A DNA stretch of 64,000 nucleotides from Sporosarcina sp. FSL K6-1508 (GCF_038007465.1 NZ_JBBOXF010000001.1:2305001-2369000); one strand, 5' to 3'; positions 40,977-51,089 are shown, numbered from the stretch's first letter. Translations and numbers: made by a program. Notes: generated by a model not told the origin, from the sequence alone.

Positions 40977-42830
40977 TTATTTTCGACTGCTATAAGATTT
41001 TAAGATTTGATCGGACTGTTGCATGATTTGTAAGGCGTTGTCGATGGATTGTTGTGTTTTATTCGTACGCGACTTCTCTTTCATCGTATCCCGATTATAG
41101 AGGATTGCAGGTAATTTAGCACTTGGCGCAACATATAACGTATCATCGTTTATGAACGAACTGCCTGGTAAGTGGTAACGCATTCCGAGCAAATTGTGTT
41201 CATATTGAAATAAATTGTGACCCATCATCTGCGCATCGTGTTCAATGCCGAGTAAGTTTAACAGTGTCGGCATCAAATCAATTTGCCCGCCTAAGTGATT
41301 AATTGTTTCCCCGGAAAATAGTGCGCCTCCCGAAAAAATAACCGGTACAACAAAGCGGTCTTGTAAATTGTAAGGATGGCCGAGTAAATCTAAAAGAACA
41401 GCCTCATCGTCTTTTGTAACAGGGGCCCCATGAATACCTGAATGATCTCCATAGATTAGGATTAAAGAATTATCATAAAGGTCTTCTTTTTTCAATGTGT
41501 CAATGAATGCTCCAATTTGTTCATCAGTATATCGGATAGATTGGAGATAATTTCCTACATATGTGTTCTCATAACTTTCCGGTAATGTAAGAGATTGAAG
41601 TTCATCAGGCATGTCAAAGGGTGTATGACTTGTCAGTGTAATCAGGTTTGAATACATCTTTTCATATTCTTTTATTTGCGCTGGAAGTTGAGCAGAAGCA
41701 AAATCGAACATTACTTCATCCGCTGAACCAAATCCTATCATTCGTTCTGCTGGAATTTCTTTATCAGTGTAAACATGGTCAAAACCAAGTGCCGGATATA
41801 GTTTTTCTCGACTCCAGTACGTTATGTCATCGGCATGATAAGTTGCTGTACCATAGCCATTCTTTTGCAAAGTACGCGGTAAAGAAGGTACTAAATCTCC
41901 ATTAATGACATTTACTGTTGGATCCATACCTTCGGGATAAATGGACGTGTGCATAAGCCATTCTGCGTCAGAAGTATTGCCAGCCCCGATTTGCTGATAC
42001 ACATTATCGAAATAAGTACTATCTTTCAGTAAGGTATTTAAATTCGGTGTAATTTCTTGACCATTTACTTTTCTATTGATCACAAAGCCTTGAAGCGACT
42101 CGACTTGGATAACAAAAACATGGCGATCCTTAGCAATACCGTAGGAGTCATGCTCATTCGCTGTAACATAATCATTCCCTTTTAGTTTTTCGACATCTCG
42201 TTCCGATAAATTAACATCTGAAGCAAGTGCGGTACCGAAGCTGCGTGTGAAAACCTGCACCGCCTGCGATTGTAAATAGCCGTTCTCTTTTGCGAAATAA
42301 GAAACGTCAATAAGTGGTTGTCTAAAAGCGAGTAGAGTTGTAATAATACTAATACTGCCAAATAGGATTGCCAGCCGTCTATTTACGCTAGCTGAAGGTT
42401 TAATCTTTTTGTTATTAAAATAACGTGCAATCGGTAGAATAAGTAGAATATCCAAGAAAAACAGGAAATCATAGGGCTTGCTCAGAAGGCCTACTGTACC
42501 TCCTACGGAGTTCGATTGATAAATTTGTTGTAAGTCATAATAAGATGGAATAGTTGAGAAATAGCGAGTGTAATAAATAATCGCGATAAATAAAACTGAC
42601 AATATCGTATTGAATACAAAGATACCCGTCCACATCCGTTTTTTCACTAAAAGAACGACGAGGGAAAGTAGGAATGCCCATAATGGAAATTCAATGAGTG
42701 CAATATGGAAGACAGACTTATTATGAAATACGACGGCACGAAAGGCGATGATTTTAAGGAAAAGTAATACCATAACCAGAGTGATTGGATGTGTTAGAAT
42801 GGGCTTTATTTTACTGATGAACGTATTCAT
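40977..42830 (-). CDS. ltaS: Lipoteichoic acid synthase family protein
   Basis: Polyglycerolphosphate polymerase of 617 residues that builds lipoteichoic acid on the outer membrane face. Five N-terminal helices lie within about 1-175. The extracellular sulfatase-fold domain has Glu244 (VFVIQVESLQGF), the nucleophile Thr286 (GAGNTSDAEW) and the metal-binding ILIYGDHSGIHG. GGAGG lies six bases before ATG 42830, so the in-frame TTG at 42845 is rejected. Several paralogues (YfnI, YqgS, YvgJ) exist in Bacillus, so the exact role among them is open. Confidence 0.87.
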   Translation of the reverse strand: MNTFISKIKPILTHPITLVMVLLFLKIIAFRAVVFHNKSVFHIALIEFPLWAFLLSLVVLLVKKRMWTGIFVFNTILSVLFIAIIYYTRYFSTIPSYYDLQQIYQSNSVGGTVGLLSKPYDFLFFLDILLILPIARYFNNKKIKPSASVNRRLAILFGSISIITTLLAFRQPLIDVSYFAKENGYLQSQAVQVFTRSFGTALASDVNLSERDVEKLKGNDYVTANEHDSYGIAKDRHVFVIQVESLQGFVINRKVNGQEITPNLNTLLKDSTYFDNVYQQIGAGNTSDAEWLMHTSIYPEGMDPTVNVINGDLVPSLPRTLQKNGYGTATYHADDITYWSREKLYPALGFDHVYTDKEIPAERMIGFGSADEVMFDFASAQLPAQIKEYEKMYSNLITLTSHTPFDMPDELQSLTLPESYENTYVGNYLQSIRYTDEQIGAFIDTLKKEDLYDNSLILIYGDHSGIHGAPVTKDDEAVLLDLLGHPYNLQDRFVVPVIFSGGALFSGETINHLGGQIDLMPTLLNLLGIEHDAQMMGHNLFQYEHNLLGMRYHLPGSSFINDDTLYVAPSAKLPAILYNRDTMKEKSRTNKTQQSIDNALQIMQQSDQILKSYSSRK

Positions 42831-42969
42831 ATTGAGCACCTCCAAATAGAACTATCTGTTAGTATAGTGTAACAAAGATGTTTTTTGATGGGAAATGAAA
42901 TGAGAGAAGTAAAAGGTATTACTTTATAATGAAGGGAATAAATTGAAGAGCTGGTCAAGCTGGTTACAT

Positions 42970-43060
42970 ATATATAGTTATTGAGCTTTATCAATTGAAA
43001 TCAAGAGTTCCATTGAACCCTTACGGCTACCCCGGTTAAGGCGCCTTCGCTAGTGGCACT
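42970..43060 (+). repeat. Dispersed hairpin repeat, short form
   Basis: ATATATAGTTATTGAG, AGTTCCATTGAACCCTTACGG, CTACCCCGGTTAAGGCGCC, TTCGCTAG. The only other item in 42831-43225 is the katA terminator. Confidence 0.6.
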
Positions 43061-43179
43061 AAAAGTATAATCGTCATCCATGGGTCGATTTGGTATGCAG
43101 GTACAAGGTGTGATAGCTGTATTTGGGGTGAATTTTTAAAAAAATAACGCATTTTAAATTGATATTTACCTCAGTAATA

Positions 43180-43224
43180 AAAACATCTCACTCAATGGAT
43201 TTCTTCCATTGAGTGAGATGTTTT
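43180..43224 (-). terminator. Terminator of the catalase gene
   Basis: AAAACATCTCACTCAATGG pairs with CCATTGAGTGAGATGTTTT; on the minus strand it runs into T. It lies directly after the stop. Confidence 0.88.
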
Positions 43225-43225
43225 A

Positions 43226-44821
43226 TTAATATGGATCAGCGTCATGTCCTTTTTCCACTGCTTCAGCAGGTGCCTTATCACCATCTCTATTACCGAGCGG
43301 TTTCTGACTTGAGCCTTCTTTTGATGATTGTACTAAGCCGTCACGTAAACGACGTCCGTATTCTTCATCAGCTTCTTCGGCAAGAGCAATCATTTTTTCT
43401 TGAATGCGTTGGTCGCAATTTGAAAGGTCTGACACCAAGTTTGAAATCAAATCGGCTCGCTCCCATTCTTCAAACATGCGATACGTTTCTCCCGCTTGTT
43501 TTGTATTGCTTTGTCGGTCAATTGATTCTCGCACAAGGTTTCCTTCAATATAAGGGGTGTATTCCACACCATCTTGTCCAGCTTCTTTTAATCCGCCTAA
43601 AATCGAAGGCTCATAGTTAATGTGCGGGTTCTGACCTGGAGCGCGATCAACTTTAATCTGCATCTGTCCGCCGCTCTGATTCGTTGCGACCCGCTTTTTC
43701 GGCGCATTGATCGGAAGTTGCAAATAATTGGCGCCAACGCGATGACGTTGCGTATCAGAGTATGAAAAAGTTCTGCCTTGGAGCATTTTATCATCAGAGA
43801 AATCGAGACCATCGACAAGGACACCTGTACCAAATGCAGCTTGTTCGACTTCCGTAAAATAGTCTTCAGGATTTTTGTTTAAAACCATTTTGCCGATAGG
43901 CAGCCAAGGGAACTTATCTTCAGGCCATAGCTTCGTATCATCAAGCGGATCGAAATCGAGCTCAGGATGTTCATCATCGCTCATAATTTGGACAAGCAAT
44001 TCCCATTCTGGATATTCACCTTTTTTGATAGCATCATATAAATCTTGTGTTGCATGATTAAAACTTGTCCCTTGGATCTCACTTGCTTCTTGTTGAGTCA
44101 AGTTTTTAATGCCTTGTTTGGGTTCCCAATGATACTTAACAAGTACAGCGACTCCTTCCTGATTCACCCATTTATACGTATTGACACCGGAGCCTTGCAT
44201 CATGCGATAGTTGGCAGGAATACCCCAAGGTGAATAAACGAATGTCACCATATGGAACGATTCAGGAGAACTCGCGCAAAAGTCGAAAAATCGTTCGCTG
44301 TCTTGAATATTCGTGATCGGATCCGGTTTAAAGGCATGAATCATATCGGGGAACTTAATAGCATCACGGATAAAGAAAATTTTTAAATTATTCCCGACAA
44401 GATCCCAGTTGCCTTCCTCTGTATAGAACTTCACGGCAAAACCTCGTGGATCGCGAAGTGTTTCGGGTGAATGGCCGCCATGTATAACAGATGAAAAGCG
44501 GACAAAGACAGGCGTCTGTTTTCCTTTTTCCTGAAAAAGTTTTGCGCGTGTATATTTGGAAACCGCTTCGCTGCCGGCTGTTCCGTATGCTTCAAAATAA
44601 CCGTGCGCGCCGGCTCCGCGTGCATGGACGACGCGTTCAGGAACCCGTTCCCTGTCGAAGTGGCTAATTTTCTCTAGAAAATCATAGTTTTCGAGCACAG
44701 CAGGACCTCGTTTGCCGACAGTCCTTAAGTTTTGGTTGTTTGTAACAGGATGCCCCTGTCTGTTCGTCAGTGTGTCTTCTTGCTCCTCATTCGACTTGTT
44801 AGTAGATCGGTTTTCTGACAA
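43226..44821 (-). CDS. katA: Catalase, heme-dependent (clade 3 type)
   Basis: Breaks down hydrogen peroxide in the cytoplasm; 531 residues. The active-site His66 lies in RVVHARGAGAHG, the conserved distal region FFIRDAIKFPD follows, and the heme-ligand Tyr is in RTFSYSDTQRHRVG. NADPH-binding clade features (PYIEGNLVRESI) are seen. The start is TTG 44821 with GAGGAGG seven bases before it. The tail after about residue 485 is hydrophilic. I could not find a convincing PerR box; a 14-bp palindrome (AGGAATTAATTCCT) lies upstream at 44922-44935. Confidence 0.92.
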   Translation of the reverse strand: MSENRSTNKSNEEQEDTLTNRQGHPVTNNQNLRTVGKRGPAVLENYDFLEKISHFDRERVPERVVHARGAGAHGYFEAYGTAGSEAVSKYTRAKLFQEKGKQTPVFVRFSSVIHGGHSPETLRDPRGFAVKFYTEEGNWDLVGNNLKIFFIRDAIKFPDMIHAFKPDPITNIQDSERFFDFCASSPESFHMVTFVYSPWGIPANYRMMQGSGVNTYKWVNQEGVAVLVKYHWEPKQGIKNLTQQEASEIQGTSFNHATQDLYDAIKKGEYPEWELLVQIMSDDEHPELDFDPLDDTKLWPEDKFPWLPIGKMVLNKNPEDYFTEVEQAAFGTGVLVDGLDFSDDKMLQGRTFSYSDTQRHRVGANYLQLPINAPKKRVATNQSGGQMQIKVDRAPGQNPHINYEPSILGGLKEAGQDGVEYTPYIEGNLVRESIDRQSNTKQAGETYRMFEEWERADLISNLVSDLSNCDQRIQEKMIALAEEADEEYGRRLRDGLVQSSKEGSSQKPLGNRDGDKAPAEAVEKGHDADPY

Positions 44822-45029
44822 GTGATAGCCTCCTCATTTAAGTGGTGAAAATTTGTTGAAGTAACTTGCGTGATGATTCTTCTTGAATAGGGTGCCTCAC
44901 CTATACTCTTCACAATTTTGAAGGAATTAATTCCTGTTATTTTTTTAAAAACGAATTTTGATAATGGAGTAAAGAATTGCCCATGATACTCATATACATC
45001 TAGAAAGTCTTTGAAATGGGTGGGGTTAT

Positions 45030-45632
45030 ATGCATATGTTACAGAAGGCGTTCACGATAGTTATCGGAAGTTTGTTTGCCGCAATTGGTGTAAATACGTT
45101 TCTCGTTCCTTTTGAGTTATTGGACGGGGGTGCCCTCGGTATAAGCCTAATCTTTCATTATGCGATGGATGTCAAAGTAGGGCTCACATTTCTTATTGTA
45201 AGCATCCCGATATTTATGTTTGCTTGGAAATACTATCGCTCATTTTTTTATAATGGAATTCATGGTATGTTGCTTTCATCACTACTCATAGATCTTTTGT
45301 ACCCCTTACATATGTTTGGAAGGGCATTGGAAACTGTTCCTCTGGTAAGCGCCATATGCGGGGGAATAGTTATAGGCACGGGAATAGGCATCATGCTTCG
45401 GCAAGACATCAGTATCGGGGGGACTGATTTACTCGCACAAATGATTGCAAGAAAACTAGCCGTTAATCCGGGATTTGTGATTTTTTGCGTGGACATATTG
45501 ATTGTTACAGCAGGAAGTTTGTTGATTCCTTCCATTCAATTAATATTGTCGTTTGCAACAGTATTCTTTGCGGGAATTACAATAAGCCTGATTGTTTCTA
45601 GAACTAAAAAAACAATAGAGGTAAAAATATAA
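45030..45632 (+). CDS. YitT-family membrane protein
   Basis: Five- or six-helix protein of 200 residues. FLVPFELLDGGALGISLIFHY and GTGIGIMLRQDISIGGTDLLAQMIAR match the repeated Gly-rich motifs of the YitT family; the usual C-terminal DUF2179 domain is missing, so this is the short YczE/YitT membrane-only form. Function unknown. Starts at ATG 45030 after GGGTGGGG. Confidence 0.75.
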   Translation: MHMLQKAFTIVIGSLFAAIGVNTFLVPFELLDGGALGISLIFHYAMDVKVGLTFLIVSIPIFMFAWKYYRSFFYNGIHGMLLSSLLIDLLYPLHMFGRALETVPLVSAICGGIVIGTGIGIMLRQDISIGGTDLLAQMIARKLAVNPGFVIFCVDILIVTAGSLLIPSIQLILSFATVFFAGITISLIVSRTKKTIEVKI

Positions 45633-45674
45633 ACAAAGGATTAACTAAGATTAGCTTGAATTTAATGGAAGGAC

Positions 45675-45713
45675 TATCCGTTTAGTTAGTCATTTACTAA
45701 TCGGATATTTTTT
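45675..45713 (+). terminator. Terminator of the YitT gene
   Basis: ATCCG..AGT pairs with ACT..CGGAT, followed by ATTTTTT. Confidence 0.6.
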
Positions 45714-45834
45714 CTGGGTAAAAAGTATTCAGAAAATTATTTTGTGTGCTAAAATGCTTATAGTGTAGTTAAAAATAACTTTTTTTAAAGTGGGCGTTAG
45801 TAGTCCTAATGAATTACGAGGAGGGTGGAAGAGT

Positions 45835-47361
45835 TTGAATATCGGTAAAAATTTCGTAATGATGTACTTTGCATTAATAGTAGCCATTCTTTCGGGAATT
45901 ATTCATTTCCTTCATAGATACGCCGGATGGATAGATCAGTATATTGTTTACGTTCAGTCCAGAGGAGCGGGTACGGCAACTAATGGGGTGCTTGTTAGTA
46001 TCATCTTTTTGTTACCTCTCATTACATTGTTGTGGGCTTTCATCTGTTTTAAGAAAAAAAGAGACGATAAATGGATTCCATACTTAATAACATTATCGTT
46101 AACGTTTGGCAGTATCTCTATTATTGCGGGCGGCAGTGGAATGGTAGAGTATCATTTTTCGATATTTATGGTCATTGCCGCGTTGGCCTATTTTGAGAAT
46201 GTACGTCTCATTTTACTGAGCACAGCCATTTTTGTCATACAGCATTTAGCCGGATACTTTGTATTCCCTGAATTATTATGTGGGACTTCAGATTATCCAT
46301 TCAGTTTACTGATGATACACGCCGTGTTTTTACTAATGACGAGTACGGTCGTCATTGTTCAGATCATTGTGCGGGACAAGCACTTCTCTAAACTGAAAGA
46401 AGAGAAGGATCATGCGGATATAATTAAAGAAATGATGCGAAACATTACAGCGACATCAGATGAAGTACTAAAAAACGTGGGGAATTTAGAAATAGGATCA
46501 AAGGAATCGGAGAACTCGACGCATGTAACGGCCGCTGCGACTCAAAATATGGTGGAGGCTGCACATGATCTTTTGAAATATGCAACAAGAAGTCGACAAA
46601 TGTTAGGAGATGTGTTGGCGGATTCGACTTCCATTATTCAACAATTGGATGTTTCCAAAGAATCTTCCCGAAATGCTACAAGGGAAGCACTTGAAGGGAA
46701 AATGGGAATGAAGGAAACAGTTGAGCAAATGTCTATTATTTCGACAAGTACAGAACAGATGGGACAGGTGGTAGAAAGACTCGAGGATCGGACGAAAGAA
46801 ATACAAACAACCTTGCACCTGATGACTGAAATTGCTCAACAGACAAATCTATTAGCCTTAAATGCGGCAATTGAAGCTGCTCGGGCAGGAGAAGCTGGAA
46901 AAGGTTTTGCCATTGTAGCAGATGAAGTTCGCAAACTTGCGGATCTTTCAAGTCAACATGCCAATCAAATCGGTAGGGTGGTGGAAGACTTGACTGCAGA
47001 TACCGTGGATATAGGAAATGAAATGAGACATACGAGAGAAATGACAGAAATGGGTATTCAAAAAGTGAAGAACTCCGACATTATTTTCTCTAACATTGTA
47101 GAGAGAGTGGGAGAGGTTCACGGCTTATTGGATGGCTCTTATACAATGGCTGAAAATATCGAAGTGAATGTCAATGACGTAAATACATTCATCGGAGAAA
47201 TGTCAATTGTCACCGAAAGCTATAGAGGAAATGCGGAGAATATTTCTGCGGCTTCTGAAGAGCAACTAGCAACGGCTGTGGATTTTAAAAATATTACACT
47301 AGAATTACGAAACATCACAGAGAATCTCAATAAGCAGATTGCGAGTATACAGATTTCTTAA
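45835..47361 (+). CDS. Polytopic methyl-accepting chemotaxis protein without HAMP
   Basis: About 508 residues. The first 200 hold about six membrane helices instead of an extracellular sensor, with histidines inside or beside helices (IIHFLHRY, MVEYHFSIFMVI, VIQHLAGYF, LMIHAVF). No HAMP is seen. The signalling domain has the tip QQTNLLALNAAIEAARAGEA and VADEVRKLADLSS. The start is TTG 45835 with GGAGGG eight bases before it. The embedded sensor suggests a membrane-borne cue, such as redox state, a gas or a hydrophobic compound; that is inference. Confidence 0.85.
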   Translation: MNIGKNFVMMYFALIVAILSGIIHFLHRYAGWIDQYIVYVQSRGAGTATNGVLVSIIFLLPLITLLWAFICFKKKRDDKWIPYLITLSLTFGSISIIAGGSGMVEYHFSIFMVIAALAYFENVRLILLSTAIFVIQHLAGYFVFPELLCGTSDYPFSLLMIHAVFLLMTSTVVIVQIIVRDKHFSKLKEEKDHADIIKEMMRNITATSDEVLKNVGNLEIGSKESENSTHVTAAATQNMVEAAHDLLKYATRSRQMLGDVLADSTSIIQQLDVSKESSRNATREALEGKMGMKETVEQMSIISTSTEQMGQVVERLEDRTKEIQTTLHLMTEIAQQTNLLALNAAIEAARAGEAGKGFAIVADEVRKLADLSSQHANQIGRVVEDLTADTVDIGNEMRHTREMTEMGIQKVKNSDIIFSNIVERVGEVHGLLDGSYTMAENIEVNVNDVNTFIGEMSIVTESYRGNAENISAASEEQLATAVDFKNITLELRNITENLNKQIASIQIS

Positions 47362-47391
47362 GTAATTCACAATGACTAAAACTATTGGAAA

Positions 47392-47425
47392 CAAGACCAA
47401 GTGTATAGCTCACTCGGTCTTGTTT
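47392..47425. terminator. Bidirectional terminator between MCP and panE
   Basis: CAAGACC-A-AGTG pairs with CACT-C-GGTCTTG, followed by TTT. Confidence 0.75.
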
Positions 47426-47428
47426 CTG

Positions 47429-48343
47429 TCAGTGCCTTTTTTCATAAATTTTTAGTTTGGTATAGAGTGTTTCCAGTACCGGCGTTGGAATAGCATGCAT
47501 ATGTGCATGGTGTAATAATAAACCTTGTAGATGATCTGATTCTAGGGGAAGGGACTTTTCCATGTCACGTTGCATCGACGATTTCATATCGTATGGCATA
47601 TTACTGATTTTTTCGAACAGCTCTTTCGTGATTGTATCTTGTATAGGTGCATCGATTTTCTTCATAATTGCACCGATTTCTTCTAACAGAGAGGAAACGG
47701 TATTGCGACCGGTTTCCAATTCCATGATAGGCCCAATTGGAGATTCCATAAGTGAAGTGATGCCGGACATTACAGTAATGAACAAATATTTATGCCACAT
47801 TTCTTGATTAATTTTCTCACTTAGAATAAATGAGGCATTTGCTCCTTCGAAAACTTCTTGTAGTTTTTCAATACGCGGTGTCAGTTCACCGGATCTTTCG
47901 CCGTACACTAGTTGATGGAGCGGGCTTTTTTGTATGATGGTACCGTGTTCGTCAAGCGTTGTCTCGATAAAACAGAGACCTCCTATGACGGCATCTTCAC
48001 CGAAAGCTTCTATTAATTGATCGAGATGACCAATACCGTTTAAAAGAGGCAGAATAATCGTGTCCGCTTTAACGAATGGACGGACATCATCGATTGCTTG
48101 TGCAAGATGATAAGATTTCGTAGAAATGATGATTAAATCAAATTTTTCCCCACTGTCGATTGATGTAATCAGACGTGGGACAAGTTTAGCATCGCCATTA
48201 ACACTCTCGATTTTCAAGCCATATGTGTCAAGCATTTCTTTCCGCTTTGCCCGAACAAGAAAGGTTACCTTCTCTCCTTTTTCCACTAATCTTCCCCCGA
48301 AGTAACCACCTATTGCACCTGCGCCAACGATTAAAATATTCAC
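47429..48343 (-). CDS. panE: 2-Dehydropantoate 2-reductase
   Basis: NADPH-dependent ketopantoate reductase of pantothenate and CoA synthesis, 304 residues. The nucleotide loop GAGAIGGYFGGRL is near residues 7-19. The catalytic Lys is in the segment INQEMWHKYLFITVMSGITSL, and the C-terminal domain ends PTPVLETLYTKLKIYE. GTG 48343 follows AAAGGGGG. Several paralogues are common in Bacillales, so the exact physiological role is not certain. Confidence 0.83.
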   Translation of the reverse strand: MNILIVGAGAIGGYFGGRLVEKGEKVTFLVRAKRKEMLDTYGLKIESVNGDAKLVPRLITSIDSGEKFDLIIISTKSYHLAQAIDDVRPFVKADTIILPLLNGIGHLDQLIEAFGEDAVIGGLCFIETTLDEHGTIIQKSPLHQLVYGERSGELTPRIEKLQEVFEGANASFILSEKINQEMWHKYLFITVMSGITSLMESPIGPIMELETGRNTVSSLLEEIGAIMKKIDAPIQDTITKELFEKISNMPYDMKSSMQRDMEKSLPLESDHLQGLLLHHAHMHAIPTPVLETLYTKLKIYEKRH

Positions 48344-48424
48344 GTGAAAACCCCCTTTGCAACTGTTTGATAATTCCCATTATACATTAATCTGAGGTAA
48401 TAGAAGTATTGAATTAAGGGAAAT

Positions 48425-48470
48425 AAAAAACGATGACAGGCCGGACAGGATATGTCCAGTTAGCCATCGT
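48425..48470 (-). terminator. Terminator of the DsbA-family gene
   Basis: On the minus strand CGATG..TGGAC pairs with GTCC..CATCG, followed by TTTTTT. Confidence 0.7.
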
Positions 48471-48476
48471 ATAGCA

Positions 48477-49394
48477 TTAATCGATGATAGTGCTATATTT
48501 TACGCCGAGAATTTCTTTCATTTTAAAATCGGTACTTCCCAATTGTTTACTTACGAAATCTTCAACATCTTTTTCTTCAATTCCATAAAATGCTTCTATT
48601 TCACATGAGAATAATAGTTTCTCTTTTTGAATTAGAGATAGCAAATTTGGTAGCTGCTTCGGTTGTAAATTCTCTTCAGGCAACATTTGTTGAAGTGCGG
48701 AGACATATTGGTCTAGCGAACGTGCACCAACAACTTTGATGCCTTTTTTCTCCTTATTCAACATAACAATCGTCGGAAATCCTTGGATGCCTAGTTGGCG
48801 AACAAGTTGAAAGTCTTCTTGAAGTGAAATGTCGGCTTCTGGAAGCTTCGATTGTTTGACGATCTCCCCTCCGTTAAGCCCAACTTTATTGACAAGATCG
48901 ATTAACATATTATCTTGAGCAATATTTTTATTGAAAGCGAAAAGGGCTTCTCGTGCACGTCGCAAAAATATGTTTGCAAGTTCCGGATTTTGTTTATGAA
49001 TCACTTTGAATACACGGGATGGGATGAAGGAAGAGGCGATTGGGTTGTCATACCAGAGAATCCCATCAATTGGCATGCGGGATTGTTCAGCGACTTCTTT
49101 CCAGTGTTCGGCTACATCGACAGGGTCATTGATGCCATTTGCGGTGTCTGTAAAGCCGTCCCAGCTTTCCAATAATCCACCCATCAATGTATGCATGTTA
49201 AAGTATTGAGCGTATTGCGCCTCAAATTTGCGGAGAACCGGTTCCAATGCCCAGCAATGAGAACAAATTGGATCCGTTACATAATACAAGTCGATCTTTT
49301 TTTGAGGCACAGAAAGGTCGATAAATTGCATTTCAGAATCACCGCCGGGACCGCATAGGCCAGTTTCTAAGTCGCACATCATATTATTTTTCAT
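48477..49394 (-). CDS. DsbA-family protein (SpxH/FrnE-like)
   Basis: Thioredoxin-fold protein of about 305 residues. The active-site-like motif is DPICSHCWALEP (CxxC), followed by an all-helical insert and the cis-Pro loop GIQGFPTIVML. A short Cys-containing N-terminus (MMCDLETGLCGPG) precedes it, which I associate with the YjbH/SpxH adapters that deliver Spx to ClpXP. There is no signal peptide, in keeping with a cytoplasmic role. FrnE-type oxidoreductase is the alternative. ATG 49394 follows GAGGGA at 11 bases; GTG or TTG a few codons upstream are possible. Confidence 0.75.
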   Translation of the reverse strand: MKNNMMCDLETGLCGPGGDSEMQFIDLSVPQKKIDLYYVTDPICSHCWALEPVLRKFEAQYAQYFNMHTLMGGLLESWDGFTDTANGINDPVDVAEHWKEVAEQSRMPIDGILWYDNPIASSFIPSRVFKVIHKQNPELANIFLRRAREALFAFNKNIAQDNMLIDLVNKVGLNGGEIVKQSKLPEADISLQEDFQLVRQLGIQGFPTIVMLNKEKKGIKVVGARSLDQYVSALQQMLPEENLQPKQLPNLLSLIQKEKLLFSCEIEAFYGIEEKDVEDFVSKQLGSTDFKMKEILGVKYSTIID

Positions 49395-49731
49395 TTCCAA
49401 CACAATCCCTCACTTCTATATATTGTATTTGTCGGATTCAGCTCGATTCGACTTCGGGATATCCCAGGTACATAAATTGAAAATCCCCTTGCTTTTGGAT
49501 AATAAGGAATTGCACCAAGCATGAGGGTATACTTTGATTGCTGACAAGCGGAATGGTTTTTCTTGTTTTAATCGCTTCTTGCTATCAATAGTAAGTCTCT
49601 ACTCTTAATAAGTATATCGACATACGTAGTCAAAATCATTGTTTCTGCATTTTAACCGTTCCAATACTCAGAAATTGCGATATACTTGGTTTATTAATTT
49701 ATCGTCGTCAGAGAAAGGATGCGACAATCAA
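49395..49731. other. Intergenic region between divergent genes
   Basis: It should carry the promoters of the DsbA-family and MFS genes. I see no repeat, riboswitch or clear operator. Confidence 0.4.
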
Positions 49732-50952
49732 ATGCCGACACTAAAAGAGTCCAATGTACTAGGAAATCCAGTTTATCCGATAATGTTTGCAATTGGCGCA
49801 TGTCATTTGCTGAACGATACTCTTCAAGCTGTAATTCCAGCGATGTTTCCAGTTCTTGTGAAGGAGAGAGGCTTTAACTTTACTCAACTGGGTTTCATTT
49901 TCTTCGCTTTGAATATGGTAGCATCTGTATTACAGCCGGTTATTGGGTATTTAAGTGACCGAAAGCCAAAACCTTATGCGCTTCCATTTGGAATGGTATT
50001 CTCGCTTGTTGGGATGGGGGGGCTTGCTTTTGCTCCGAATTACTGGTTGTTAATCATTTCTGTCATGTTGCTTGGATTTGGTTCCGCCGTTTTTCATCCG
50101 GAAGGATCTCGCGTCTCTTTTATGGCTGCAGGATCGAAGCGTGGGCTTTCTCAATCCATCTACCAAGTAGGCGGGAACTCTGGGCAGGCGCTTGCTCCGT
50201 TGATTGGTGCGTACATATTAGTTCCATATGGTCAAAAATCAGCAGCGTTATTTATGCTTGTTGCAATGCTTGGTATTTTTATTTTAATGAAAATATCCGC
50301 TTGGTATAAAAAACAGTTGGAACAGGAGAGGTTAAACAATCGTAAAAAGGTTCTCCTTTCATCTATTGGCGTTTTAACAAGAAAACAGGTGGGGGTAGCT
50401 CTTGGTTTGCTGCTTGTAATTATTTTTGCACGATCATTTTATGTTACTACTATCACTAGTTTCTTTATCTTTCATTTGACAGACCAATATCCTATTACAG
50501 ATAAAGAAGGACTATTATATATATTCTTGTTTCTTGCACTCGGAGCAGTAGGGACATTTTTTGGTGGTCCGATGGCAGATAAGATAGGGAGAAAAAATAT
50601 CATTGTACTTTCGCTGGCAGTGCCAATACCGTTATGTTTGCTGCTCCCAAATGTTCCACTATGGGCTGTGGCAGTATTACTGATGTTAATCGGTTTTTTT
50701 ATTATGCTAAGTTTTTCGGTGACGGTTGTGTATGCGCAAGAGCTTGTCCCGAGCAAAATTGGAACGATGGCAGGGCTGACTGTCGGTTTGGCATTTGGTA
50801 TGGGGGCAATTGGTTCGGTTGTCATTGGAATCATGATGGATAGTATTGGTATATACCCGACGATGATTATCGTTTCTTTCCTACCGATTATGGGACTTGT
50901 CGGGTTGGCGTTGCCACGAGATCAGAAAATTACAGCAGAAACTGCAGCTTAA
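49732..50952 (+). CDS. MFS transporter, fosmidomycin-resistance (Fsr) type
   Basis: Twelve-helix efflux protein of about 406 residues. GACHLLNDTLQAVIPAMFPVLVKERGFNFTQLGF and FGFGSAVFHPEGSRVSFMA-like motifs (LLGFGSAVFHPEGSR) are those of the Fsr family. A central loop is basic. The start is ATG 49732 after AGAAAGGA; the frame is open further upstream without a ribosome site. The substrate is not known. Confidence 0.83.
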   Translation: MPTLKESNVLGNPVYPIMFAIGACHLLNDTLQAVIPAMFPVLVKERGFNFTQLGFIFFALNMVASVLQPVIGYLSDRKPKPYALPFGMVFSLVGMGGLAFAPNYWLLIISVMLLGFGSAVFHPEGSRVSFMAAGSKRGLSQSIYQVGGNSGQALAPLIGAYILVPYGQKSAALFMLVAMLGIFILMKISAWYKKQLEQERLNNRKKVLLSSIGVLTRKQVGVALGLLLVIIFARSFYVTTITSFFIFHLTDQYPITDKEGLLYIFLFLALGAVGTFFGGPMADKIGRKNIIVLSLAVPIPLCLLLPNVPLWAVAVLLMLIGFFIMLSFSVTVVYAQELVPSKIGTMAGLTVGLAFGMGAIGSVVIGIMMDSIGIYPTMIIVSFLPIMGLVGLALPRDQKITAETAA

Positions 50953-50969
50953 GGAGTCCATGAAAGACG

Positions 50970-51026
50970 GTTAAACGCTTTGTGGATGCCTTCCGAGATA
51001 GACCGGGCAGAAGACCACTTTAGCTG
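50970..51026 (+). repeat. Degenerate fragment of the dispersed hairpin repeat
   Basis: ACGCTTTGTGGATGCCT, CCGAGATA and ACCGGG follow the order of the compound-element unit read on its minus strand (ACGCTTTGTGGATGCCTCCC, CGATAAGCCGG). Confidence 0.45.
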
Positions 51027-51089
51027 AACTTGTCATTACAAAAATTGTTTCAATGAAGTGGCAAGACACACAGAATATCTCTATGTGAT

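Noticed and set aside
44922..44935. 14-bp palindrome upstream of katA taken as a PerR box
   Set aside because: AGGAATTAATTCCT does not match the PerR consensus (TTATAATNATTATAA). I keep it only as a note in the katA entry.
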